Below, piece after piece: positions 42,083 through 50,054 of a DNA stretch of 64,000 nucleotides. The position numbers and the translations under genes were made by a program. The stretch covers positions 1-64,000 of the forward strand of contig JAJCXO010000067.1 of assembly GCA_029263395.1 (NCBI GenBank), written 5' to 3'. Source of the stretch: Acidobacteriota bacterium. Lineage in GTDB: Bacteria > Acidobacteriota > Thermoanaerobaculia > Multivoradales > J023. The notes under the pieces are model-generated. The model was not told the DNA's origin and ran no database searches. It was given only the letters and a program-made list of their open reading frames with translations. Within the stretch, counting starts at the first letter, position 1. The number at the start of each line of letters is the position of its first letter.

Positions 42083-44236
42083 ATGAACGGCAACACCACC
42101 TACGCCGAGCTCGAGATCGGCCTCTCCCGCGACGCCAGCGGTGTCTACCTGGAAGAGTTGCGTTTCAGCAACCCCGAGAGCGAGACCGAGATCCCGCCGC
42201 TGCGCGGCGAGACGTCGATCGACCCCGGCGAGCTGCTGCAACACCAGCTCGACCCGCAGGCCTACGGCAAGGCCCTTGGCGAGGCCCTCTTCCCCGACGC
42301 CTCGATAACGCTCACCGGTGGCAAAACCACCTCCCTGCGCGCCCACTTCCGGCAGATCGAGACCGCGGTGGAAGCCGACGATCTGCACCTGCGACTGCGG
42401 TTGCGTCTAGACCCGTCCGCGTCCGAACTCCAGGCCCTGCGCTGGGAGTTGCTGCGCGATCCCGAATCCGGCAACGCCCTGGCGACGTCGGAAAAAACCC
42501 TGTTCTCGCGCTTCATAGCTAGCCAGGACTGGCGACCGGTCAAGCTGCGGCCGAAAAGCGAGCTAAAGGCGCTGATCGCGGTCTCCTCACCCTCGGATCT
42601 CGGCGAGGGCAAGAAGTACCAGCTGGCCGAAATCGACCCCGACGGCGAGATCGATCGCGCCCGCAAGGCGCTCGACGGCGCCCGCATCAAGGTCGCCGGC
42701 AAGGATGAGCCGCTGACCCTGGACCACCTGATCGACCGCCTCCGGGACGGTATCGACATCCTCTACCTGGCGTGCCACGGCGCCATCGCCAAACGCGGCA
42801 ACATGCCCGCTCTCTATCTGCAGAACGCTGACGGAACCACCGCCGTCACCCGTGGCGCCGACCTGGCGACCCGCCTGGCCGACCTCGCCAGACCGCCGCG
42901 CCTGGCCTTCCTCTCCTCCTGCGAGTCGGCGGGCACAGAGGCGGGCACCGACGCCCTGGGCGAGGTCACCGCCCAGGCCTCGCTCGCCCCGCGCCTGGCC
43001 GAGGCCGGGGTGTCGACGATCATCGCCATGCAGGGCCAGATCTCGATGCAGACCGTCGAGGAGGCGGTTCCAGTGTTCTTCACCGAGCTGATGAAGGACG
43101 GCCAGATCGACCGCGCCCTGGCCGCCGCCCGCGGCCGGGTGCGCGAGCGCCACGACGCCTGGATGCCGGCCCTCTACACCCGGCTCAAGAGCGGCCGATT
43201 GTGGTACGTGCCCGGCTTCGCCGGAGTCAAGGACGAATTCGGCAAGTGGCAGTCGATCGTCAGCCACGTGCGCGACGGCGACTTCGTGCCGATTCTCGGT
43301 CCCGACATCGCCGAGCACCTCTACGGCGGTGTGCGCGGTCGCGCCCAGGAGCTGGCCGCCAGGTGGGACTACCCGATGCAGTCCCACCAGCGCTTCGACC
43401 TGGCCAAGGTCAGCCAGTTCCTGAGCGTTCGCCAGAGCCGCAATTACGCGGTGCACGAGGTTGGCGACCAGCTCAAGAGCGGCATCCGCCAGCGCCATGC
43501 CGATCTCGGCACGGGCGGCAAGATCTTCGGCGCCGCGATGGACAAGTGCCTGCTAAACGAGGACGACCCCTTCCACATCCTGGCGCACCACCTGAAGGCC
43601 AGGGTCTACGTCACGGCGAGCACCGATCCGCTGCTCTTCCAGGCGCTCAAGAAAGGGGGCAGGAAGCCCAAACAGCTCTACTGCAACTGGCGCAAGACCC
43701 CCAACAACCATCCCAAGGAGCCGCCCTACGACGGCAAAGCGCGCCGGGACGAGCCGGTGGTCTTCTATCCCTTCGGCGTCGACCGCAAAGACGCCACCGA
43801 GTCGCTGGTGCTCACCGAGGACGACTTCCTCGACTACCTGATCGCCGCCGCTGATTACAAACTGATCCCGACGGTGGTGCGCGGCCAGCTGGTGAAGAGC
43901 TCGCTGCTGTTCCTGGGCTTCCCCCTCGGCGACCTGGCGTTTCGCACTCTGTTCCGGCTGATCATGTCGCTCAAGGGCACCCATCTGCTCAAGCGTCACG
44001 CCCACGTCGGCGTGCAGGTGGATCCCGAGGAGCACAGCCTGGCCGACGTCGAGCGGGCGCGGGACTATCTGAGGCAGTACTTCCAGACCGGCGCCGGGGA
44101 CGACGCGCCGAGCATCGACATCTACTGGGGCTCCGCGGCCGATTTCCTGCGCGAGCTGCGCAAGCAGCTCGAGAAGCCCACCGGCGAGGAAACCGAGGCG
44201 CCGGAGGAAGCCGAGGACGACGATGAATGGGAGTGA
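42083..44236 (+). CDS. CHAT protease-SIR2-like fusion protein (putative effector)
   Basis: 717 residues from ATG 42083 with GAAGGAG upstream. Residues ~160-375 form a CHAT (caspase-like) domain with the catalytic pair H232 (LYLACHGAIAKRG) and C280 (LAFLSSCESAG). Residues ~390-700 are a SIR2-like Rossmann domain: DGDFVPILGPDIAEHLYGG (NAD-loop position), VYVTASTDPLLFQAL, SLVLTEDDFLDYLI and SLLFLGFPLGDLAFRTLF. The usual TTN-D and HG residues are altered (TASTD, YPFGV). The N-terminal ~150 residues are an uncharacterised mixed domain. The stop overlaps the next gene by 14 bp, so the two form one unit. Such fusions with STAND ATPases are predicted conflict or cell-death systems. Confidence 0.82.
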   Translation: MNGNTTYAELEIGLSRDASGVYLEELRFSNPESETEIPPLRGETSIDPGELLQHQLDPQAYGKALGEALFPDASITLTGGKTTSLRAHFRQIETAVEADDLHLRLRLRLDPSASELQALRWELLRDPESGNALATSEKTLFSRFIASQDWRPVKLRPKSELKALIAVSSPSDLGEGKKYQLAEIDPDGEIDRARKALDGARIKVAGKDEPLTLDHLIDRLRDGIDILYLACHGAIAKRGNMPALYLQNADGTTAVTRGADLATRLADLARPPRLAFLSSCESAGTEAGTDALGEVTAQASLAPRLAEAGVSTIIAMQGQISMQTVEEAVPVFFTELMKDGQIDRALAAARGRVRERHDAWMPALYTRLKSGRLWYVPGFAGVKDEFGKWQSIVSHVRDGDFVPILGPDIAEHLYGGVRGRAQELAARWDYPMQSHQRFDLAKVSQFLSVRQSRNYAVHEVGDQLKSGIRQRHADLGTGGKIFGAAMDKCLLNEDDPFHILAHHLKARVYVTASTDPLLFQALKKGGRKPKQLYCNWRKTPNNHPKEPPYDGKARRDEPVVFYPFGVDRKDATESLVLTEDDFLDYLIAAADYKLIPTVVRGQLVKSSLLFLGFPLGDLAFRTLFRLIMSLKGTHLLKRHAHVGVQVDPEEHSLADVERARDYLRQYFQTGAGDDAPSIDIYWGSAADFLRELRKQLEKPTGEETEAPEEAEDDDEWE

Positions 44237-46319
44237 ACGCGGGAACCTCACACCTGTCCCCCTGCGGGGGAACCTAACGCCTGTCCCCCTTCGGGGGAAC
44301 CTAACACCTGTCCCCCTTCGGGGGAACCCATTCATCGGGCCGCGTCCGTTCGTGCCGGGCGAGAAGCTCTACGGACGCGACCGCGAGATCGCCGAGCTGA
44401 TCGACCGCCTCCACAGCGAGCGCATCATCCTGCTCCACTCGCCCTCCGGTGCCGGCAAGAGCTCGCTGATGCAAGCGGGCCTCCTACCCGAGCTGAAGGG
44501 GTCCTTCGACATCTGGGGACCGACCCGGGTCAATCAAGAGCCGACGCCGGGCGCGGTCAACCGCTACGTGGCGAGCGCCAACCTGGGCTTCGAGGAAGCG
44601 GTCCCGGAGCGCCTCCGCCGGCCGTCCGAGACCCTCGTCGAACAGACTTTGCCCGAGTACTTCGCCGGCCGCCCACGGCGCAAACGTGCGCCGCGTAACG
44701 TTTTGCTGATCTTCGACCAGTTCGAAGAAGTGCTGACCGTCGACCCGCTGGCGGTGGCGGCCAAACGCGACTTCTTCGACCAACTTGGCCAGCTGCTGCA
44801 CAGCCCGCGCATCTGGGCACTCTTCGCTATGCGCGAGGACTACCTGGCGCAGCTCGAAGGCGGCGGCCTCGAGCTGGTGGAGGACAAGGGTGGGCGGCAA
44901 GCCACGCTGCCCTTGGCGCGGCGGGTACCGACACACTTCAAGAATCGATTCCGCATCGACCTGCTTGGCCTCGGCTCGGCGCGCGAGGCCATGGTCGAAC
45001 CCGCCCGCACCGGCGGCCGTGACTTCCCGGCGGTGGATCGGCTGGTACGCGATCTGGCGACCATGAAGGTGCAGCAACCCGACGGTCACGTCCGTCCGCA
45101 GACCGGCCTTTACGTGGAGCCGGTTCAGTTGCAGGTCGTGTGCCGGCGCCTGTGGGACGCCATGCCCGCCGACGACCTGTCGATCGACGCCCAAGATCTC
45201 GACCGCTTCGGCAAGGTCGACCAAGCCCTGGGCGCCTACTACGATGAATCGGTGAGCGACGTCGCCGGACGCCGCGACGGCGTCGAACGGGACGTCCGCG
45301 AGTGGTTTGACCAGCTCATCACCGGCGGCGGCATCCGCGGGCAGGTGCCGATGGAGGCCGAGGCCAGCGGCGGCCTGGCCAACGACCTGATCGATCGCCT
45401 GCGCAACACCCACCTGGTGCGGGCCGAGAAACGCGCCGGGGCGACCTGGTTCGAGCTCGCCCACGACCGCCTGATCGAGCCGGTGCGAACGAGGAACGAC
45501 CGCTGGTTCGAGGATCACCTCGGGGAGGTGCAGAAGCGGGCGGCGCTGTGGGACAGGGAGGGCCGGCCGGCGGGGCTCTTGATGCGCGGCGAGGAGCTGG
45601 CCGAGGGCGAACATTGGGCAGCGGGCAACCAGACCGGTCTCACCGACATGGAGCAGCGGTTTCTCGCCGATTGCCGCGAGGCGCAGGACGCCACCCTCAA
45701 GGAAGAGCAGCAGGCGCGGCGGATCCGGAAGTGGGCCAAAGCGGCGATGGTCGCGGGCGCCCTGGCCCTCCTAGCCAGCGTTGTCGCGGGCTTGAAATGG
45801 CGGGAAGCGGAGCAACGGAGGACGGAGGCCGAGGATCAGAGGACAGAGGCCGAGGACCAACGCAAGAAGATCGCGGAGTTGATCCTGGAAGCGAATCGCC
45901 AGAGCGGCCGCGCGCAGGACCTGGAACAGATCCTCGAAGGCCCGCTGGAGGAACTCGTCACCGTGCGCGCCCGCGCCGAGCCGCTCGAACGGAACGGACA
46001 ACCCATCACACAGAGAATCGGCGGCGCGAAGATGAGGCTCTGGGCGATCACGCTGTGGATCGATGTGCCGGACATTCGAAAGGCCGAGATCGAAGCGGTC
46101 GATTACAAGTTCCCCAACCCGACCTATAGGCCACAGTCGAAGACCGGGGAGGAGAGCGACAGCGGATTTGCGATCACCTACACCGGTTGGGGTTGCCTGG
46201 ACAACGTGGAGTTATGGATCCGGACGACCGCGAAAGAGCCGCCTCTCCGGACGAACGTATTCGACCAATGCGAGGCGCTAGGCTGGTCGGAAGGTATCCC
46301 CGGTACCACGTTCGAGTAG
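44223..46319 (+). CDS. nSTAND ATPase with TM helix, coiled coil and YEATS-like tail
   Basis: 698 residues. Residues 7-34 are three GNLTPVPLR repeats from a 27-bp DNA repeat. The nSTAND1 core begins at NPFIGPRPFVPGEKLYGRD, with Walker A SPSGAGKSS (73-81) and Walker B NVLLIFDQFEEV (159-170); helical STAND sub-domains follow to ~490. A TM helix (AAMVAGALALLASVVAGL, ~505-523) and an E/R-rich coiled coil (REAEQRRTEAEDQRTEAEDQ) come next. The last ~100 residues (LWAITLWIDVPDIRKAEIEA, FAITYTGWGCLDNVELWIR) match the pattern of the prokaryotic YEATS-like (pYEATS) domain. STAND proteins are signal-triggered oligomerising switches. Coupling to the CHAT-SIR2 gene suggests it controls that effector; this is inference. 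Confidence 0.82.
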   Translation: MNGSERGNLTPVPLRGNLTPVPLRGNLTPVPLRGNPFIGPRPFVPGEKLYGRDREIAELIDRLHSERIILLHSPSGAGKSSLMQAGLLPELKGSFDIWGPTRVNQEPTPGAVNRYVASANLGFEEAVPERLRRPSETLVEQTLPEYFAGRPRRKRAPRNVLLIFDQFEEVLTVDPLAVAAKRDFFDQLGQLLHSPRIWALFAMREDYLAQLEGGGLELVEDKGGRQATLPLARRVPTHFKNRFRIDLLGLGSAREAMVEPARTGGRDFPAVDRLVRDLATMKVQQPDGHVRPQTGLYVEPVQLQVVCRRLWDAMPADDLSIDAQDLDRFGKVDQALGAYYDESVSDVAGRRDGVERDVREWFDQLITGGGIRGQVPMEAEASGGLANDLIDRLRNTHLVRAEKRAGATWFELAHDRLIEPVRTRNDRWFEDHLGEVQKRAALWDREGRPAGLLMRGEELAEGEHWAAGNQTGLTDMEQRFLADCREAQDATLKEEQQARRIRKWAKAAMVAGALALLASVVAGLKWREAEQRRTEAEDQRTEAEDQRKKIAELILEANRQSGRAQDLEQILEGPLEELVTVRARAEPLERNGQPITQRIGGAKMRLWAITLWIDVPDIRKAEIEAVDYKFPNPTYRPQSKTGEESDSGFAITYTGWGCLDNVELWIRTTAKEPPLRTNVFDQCEALGWSEGIPGTTFE
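44241..44321. repeat. REP-like 27-bp tandem repeat read in frame, three copies
   Basis: Units at 44241-44267, 44268-44294 and 44295-44321 share GGGAACCTAACACCTGTCCC and a CCCCCTTCGGGGG hairpin with a TTCG loop; a partial fourth copy follows. The motif (GGGGACAGGTGTTAGGTTCC on the other strand) is one I know as a recurring palindromic element in genomes with RAYT transposases, and a RAYT tail is present at 2-592. The 27-bp length keeps the reading frame of the nSTAND gene. Confidence 0.85.
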
Positions 46320-46390
46320 GCAAAGATGATGAGCGAGCCACAACTTGGCCGTCATACGCTCGCTGCTGGCTCGCTCCGCCTCCCGAGCCG

Positions 46391-46698
46391 AGCTCCAACT
46401 CGCGTCCTGACGGCGGGACAAGACATCGCCGGCCTTCCAACTCCCGCCCCGAGGCCACCAGGAGACGTGTTGTGACGAAGGAAAGGTCTTCTCCCGCCGT
46501 TGGACACCGAGACCCAACGTTCGACAGGCGTTCTCCCGCGGTTGGACGCAATACTTGACGTTCGAATGGTGTCCTCCCGGCGGGAGTGCCCTTGTTTTGA
46601 CGACGGAAAGGTCTTCTCCCGGATGTAGTTTTCCGAGCTTCTCGGGCGAATCACCCAGAACGGGCCCCTATTCGCCCGATTTGGACGAATTCGACCCG
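46391..46698. repeat. ~306-bp dispersed repeat, copy A
   Basis: Direct copy of 54193-54498, from AGCTCCAACTCGCGTCCTGA to TCGACCCG, about 80% alike by eye. Inside, a sub-unit of the type GACGANNGAAAGGTCTTCTCCCG recurs about every 40-55 bp (near 46475, 46520, 46557 and 46599). The right end carries the 21-bp imperfect palindrome ATTCGCCCGATTTGGACGAAT family (46670-46690). A minus-strand frame through it is conserved with copy B (EKTFPSSKQG, GGRRPFLRHNTSPGG). It begins 72 bp after the nSTAND stop. Confidence 0.85.
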
Positions 46699-46726
46699 CC
46701 AAACGCCCTGAACCTCTAGTTCATGT

Positions 46727-46808
46727 TCAGTCAGGGTCAGGGTCAGTCAGGGTCAGGGTCAGTCAGGGTCAGGGTCAGTCAGGGTCAGGGTCAGGGTCAG
46801 TCAGGGTC
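46727..46808. repeat. GGGTCA-type short tandem array
   Basis: GTCAGGGTCAGG-type units repeat without interruption over about 82 bp, with a higher-order period near 16 bp. It is low-complexity slippage DNA placed between repeat copy A and the lipoprotein gene. Confidence 0.9.
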
Positions 46809-47046
46809 TATCTTGACCAAAGCCAATCAACGTCCAAAGTTGGGGCTAGAGCAGGTTGATCCCACTGACCGCTGTAGTACTCGCCCTCAGTTTTTGATCA
46901 CCACGTCAAGCACCGATCCGCGACCTCGGGGTCGCTGGGACGGTTGCTCCGACGATGTGTCATTATGGACTTCTATGAGAAGATTTCTCTTCAGAGCCAG
47001 AGCTGACCACCAGCCGACACTGCGGTTGGACTGTTGTATCCAACTT

Positions 47047-49035
47047 ATGAGTCCTACTGTGCAGCACTGCGACCACCGGCCGGATAACGGCCTGCCAGCG
47101 AGACGGCTATCCTTTCTGACCGGTGCCCTGATTGCCGCCATGCTGGCGATGACCGGTTGTCGCGGAGCCGGCCGGGAGCCCCCGGACAGCGGAGACGCCC
47201 TTCGCCTAGACGAGAATGCAACCGAGGAGACGCCGATTTCTGAGCCCGCGGCAGCTCATCCACACGCATTGACACCGCCGAGCGCAGAGCGCCTCGCTGA
47301 GTATTCAGCCCACAAGCCAAAAACCGCACTCGAGCTGCAGCTGTTCCGCCAGTCCGAAACCATCCCCCTCGGGGACGGCGCTGGCGAGGCTACCTTGATC
47401 GATATCAACCCGCGCATCAATTCCTGGTTTGTGTTGGACCTCGCATTCCCGCTCGGCGGCGGCGCTGCGCGGCCAGCCGACTCGGAGGGTCGCCTCCACG
47501 CCATCTTCCACCTCGAGAATCCCGATCCGAAGAACACCGAACTGAGACTCGACGCCGGCTTCACAAACGGCTTGGTGATCCGTGGCGCCAAAGGTGAGAC
47601 CCGCTGCGAGCTGTGGACCGTTGGCGCGTCCGGTGATGACAAACTCTCGCCGATCGATCAAGCGCGCGCCAGCGGCACAACCTATGCCGAGCTGTGTGGC
47701 GGCCAGCTCTACCTGCGCAACCGGACCGAGGGGCGCCGGACTCGTCTGGAGATGGCCACAGACCTGTTGCGCGACAGCGTCTGGGGCGGTGAGCGGATCA
47801 CCACGTTCGTGCGCCAAAATCTCTATCAGGACCGATTCCTCGTAACCTCGAAGCTGTTCACGCCCGAGGAAGCTGCCGCCGACCGCTTGTCACGGCACGC
47901 TGGCGCGCCGCGCCGGCCATGGATCGACCCACGCTACGATGGCCACTATCTAGAGCCGATCGAGCTCGGATTGGAGCTCGACAACGAGACCCCGAGGCGA
48001 GTGCAGGTTGGCCGCTGGTACACCGTACGAAACCAACCGGGCGTCTTCGTCAGCGCGATCCAGCCAAAGTTGGTGGCGTCCGAGGTTGTTGTGAGCCTGA
48101 AGGGGCGGCTCAATCCGCTCGACGAGGTCGAATCCTCGGCGTTGGTCTACCTGGTCGCTTTTGACCTCGCGGCCTTCGACCTCGGCTTCGCACTGGGTAC
48201 CGACCACCCACGGGTCGGGTGGTCCGAGCGCGTCCTGCCGACAGTGCGTGACGATGCCTTGCCAGGACCGGACGGTATCGACGACGTCAAGCCCCTGGTG
48301 CGCACTGGTCGACTCAGCCCTGTCGCCGCCCAACAGGTCGCAGCCACCTTCACCGGCGGCTTCAAACGCAGCCACGGCGCCTTCAAGCTCTCGGCGCTCG
48401 CAACCCACCACTCCGGAAGCCACTACGGATTTGTCGAGAATGGCGCGGTCGCCAGCAAACTGGTGCCGGGTCTCGCCACCGCCGTCGTCTGGGCCGATGG
48501 CACGGTAGAGCTCAAGACCTGGACCGAGGCCGACAACGCAGCCCTCGGCAGGGTACGCCACGCACGCCAGAACGGTGTCCCTCTGATCGAGCTCGACGCT
48601 GACACTGGCACGCCTAGACCCGGCGCCCTGGTCACCCGCAGGGGAGAGGGCAACTGGTCGGGTTCGCAGGACAAACGCTTGCGCTCATTGCGCGCCGGTC
48701 TGTGCTTGCAGCATCCGCCGACAGGTGACGGGGGCGCGCTAAACGACAAAGGATTTCTAATTTACGGTTACTTCTCTGGTGCAACGCCATCGTCCATGGT
48801 TCAGGTTTTCCAGGCCTACGACTGCCGCTATGCCATGATGCTCGACATGAATGCCCTCGAGCACACCTACATGGCGCTCTACCAAAACCGGGAATCGCGT
48901 TTCCTGACCCAGCACTTGATCGAGGGCATGAACGTGCTCGACGAAGAGGTGAGCGGCCAGCAGTTGCCACGCTTCGTCGCCTTTCCCGACAATCGCGACT
49001 TTTTCTACCTCCTTCGCAAAGACAACAGACGATGA
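47047..49035 (+). CDS. Large exported lipoprotein, possibly phosphodiester-glycosidase-like
   Basis: 662 residues from ATG 47047; ATG 46975 is an alternative and neither has a strong site. The N-terminus has LSFLTGALIAAMLAMTGC, a lipobox signal. The body is beta-rich and unrecognised to ~430. The C-terminal part (GGFKRSHGAFKL, HYGFVENGAV, GFLIYGYFSGATPSSMVQVF, CRYAMMLDMNALEHT) loosely recalls the NAGPA/phosphodiester glycosidase fold, where a conserved Asp-Gly-Gly replaces the present DMNA. It is the first of three overlapping genes (ATGA with the next), so the three products very probably act together outside the cytoplasm. Confidence 0.6.
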   Translation: MSPTVQHCDHRPDNGLPARRLSFLTGALIAAMLAMTGCRGAGREPPDSGDALRLDENATEETPISEPAAAHPHALTPPSAERLAEYSAHKPKTALELQLFRQSETIPLGDGAGEATLIDINPRINSWFVLDLAFPLGGGAARPADSEGRLHAIFHLENPDPKNTELRLDAGFTNGLVIRGAKGETRCELWTVGASGDDKLSPIDQARASGTTYAELCGGQLYLRNRTEGRRTRLEMATDLLRDSVWGGERITTFVRQNLYQDRFLVTSKLFTPEEAAADRLSRHAGAPRRPWIDPRYDGHYLEPIELGLELDNETPRRVQVGRWYTVRNQPGVFVSAIQPKLVASEVVVSLKGRLNPLDEVESSALVYLVAFDLAAFDLGFALGTDHPRVGWSERVLPTVRDDALPGPDGIDDVKPLVRTGRLSPVAAQQVAATFTGGFKRSHGAFKLSALATHHSGSHYGFVENGAVASKLVPGLATAVVWADGTVELKTWTEADNAALGRVRHARQNGVPLIELDADTGTPRPGALVTRRGEGNWSGSQDKRLRSLRAGLCLQHPPTGDGGALNDKGFLIYGYFSGATPSSMVQVFQAYDCRYAMMLDMNALEHTYMALYQNRESRFLTQHLIEGMNVLDEEVSGQQLPRFVAFPDNRDFFYLLRKDNRR

Positions 49036-50054
49036 GCCGCATGGTCCTCATGTTGTGCACTGTCGCAGTCCTGGGGTCCTCCGTCGCCGCCCAGCAGGCG
49101 GCTCCTGCGTTGAGCTTCAGCGAGCAAAACGAGACTCTCTTCCACCAGCTACAAACGGTCCACGGACTCTCCGCCGACCAGATGTCAGCGGTGCGCGAGA
49201 TCTTCACGCGTTCGGGCTTCATCGGCCAAGGCAATCCTCTAGTCGCTCATCATCCGGTGACCCCGGAGGAGTGCTCGACCCACCTCAGAGCCAAAAATAT
49301 CACCTATGAGCGTCCCAAATTCGACGCGATCTGTGGAGCGCGCTACATGGCGCCGCTTTTTGACCCGGCCAGCGAATCCGCTGGCGACGCGAAAACATGC
49401 ATCGACCGGTTCGAGTTTCCCGACATCCCTTGCGCCTACCCGGTCGTCTGGGTACGGGCGAAAGAAGCGGCCGAGCTGTGTACTGCCGTTGGTAAGCGGC
49501 TGTGCGACGCCCACGAGTGGGAAGGCGCCTGCGCTGGCGCCCTGAAAGCGCCTGACTACCGGTTCGACCTCGCCGAGGGCCGTGATACCGCCGCCGCCGT
49601 CAGGCTCATGCGTGAGGCCCATAACCGACACTTCGCCACCGAAAAATCGTGGAGCTACGGGCCACAGTACCAAAATGGCGTCTGCGCCGCCGCGAGCAAA
49701 AAGACCGAGGGTTGCGACGGCGGTGGCTGGCAGCGCTGCGGCTCGAATACCTATCCGGCGGGCTTCTTCCCAGAGTGCCGGAGCCCGCTGGACGTCTACG
49801 ACCTCCATGGAAACGCTGCCGAGCACATGAGCCTGCCGTTGGCTCCCGAACAGATGGCGAGCCGCGGCAGCCGCGAGATCGGCGTCACCGAGATGAAGGG
49901 CAGCTGGTTCATCTTCGACCACTATCGGGCACATGAAGACTGGTGCCGGTGGCGGGCTCCCTTCTGGCACGGCACTCGAGTGATGGACCCGGCTAGCCAC
50001 CACAACTATCACTTGGGTTTTCGCTGCTGCAAGTCGCTCGGTGGCGGCGAGTAG
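49032..50054 (+). CDS. Exported formylglycine-generating-enzyme-like (SUMF1) protein
   Basis: 340 residues with a signal peptide (LCTVAVLGSSVAA). The SUMF1/FGE-sulfatase fold is marked by CIDRFEFPDIPCAYPVVWV, AAELCTAVGKRLCDAHEWEG, DVYDLHGNAAEHM and NYHLGFRCCKS. Family members oxidise a sulfatase Cys to formylglycine or, in many bacteria, are non-catalytic partners and ergothioneine-type enzymes. The typical C-terminal copper-binding Cys pair of true FGE could not be assigned with certainty, although a CC is at the end. No sulfatase gene is nearby. Overlap with both neighbours (ATGA and 14 bp) shows tight coupling. Confidence 0.78.
   Translation: MSRMVLMLCTVAVLGSSVAAQQAAPALSFSEQNETLFHQLQTVHGLSADQMSAVREIFTRSGFIGQGNPLVAHHPVTPEECSTHLRAKNITYERPKFDAICGARYMAPLFDPASESAGDAKTCIDRFEFPDIPCAYPVVWVRAKEAAELCTAVGKRLCDAHEWEGACAGALKAPDYRFDLAEGRDTAAAVRLMREAHNRHFATEKSWSYGPQYQNGVCAAASKKTEGCDGGGWQRCGSNTYPAGFFPECRSPLDVYDLHGNAAEHMSLPLAPEQMASRGSREIGVTEMKGSWFIFDHYRAHEDWCRWRAPFWHGTRVMDPASHHNYHLGFRCCKSLGGGE

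Larger units (their letters stand above)
46320..47046. other. Repeat-filled intergenic region
   Basis: About 730 bp without a convincing gene. It holds repeat copy A (46391-46698) and a short GGGTCA-type array (46727-46808). A forward frame runs from 46723 into the lipoprotein gene but its first ~28 residues are only translated repeat, so the real start is placed downstream. Confidence 0.6.

Noticed and set aside
42587-43498. Long minus-strand frame of about 300 codons opposite the CHAT-SIR2 gene
   Set aside because: It is a GC-driven shadow: the plus-strand frame carries clear CHAT motifs, and the antisense product is low-complexity Gly/Ala/Val/His text without a start site.
44484-45614. 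Minus-strand frame of 376 codons opposite the nSTAND gene
   Set aside because: The plus strand encodes Walker motifs. The antisense frame has no ribosome binding site and no recognisable domain.
46723-47046. N-terminal extension of the lipoprotein gene
   Set aside because: Its first ~28 residues are translated GGGTCA-type repeat and the lipobox signal needs a start close to 47047.
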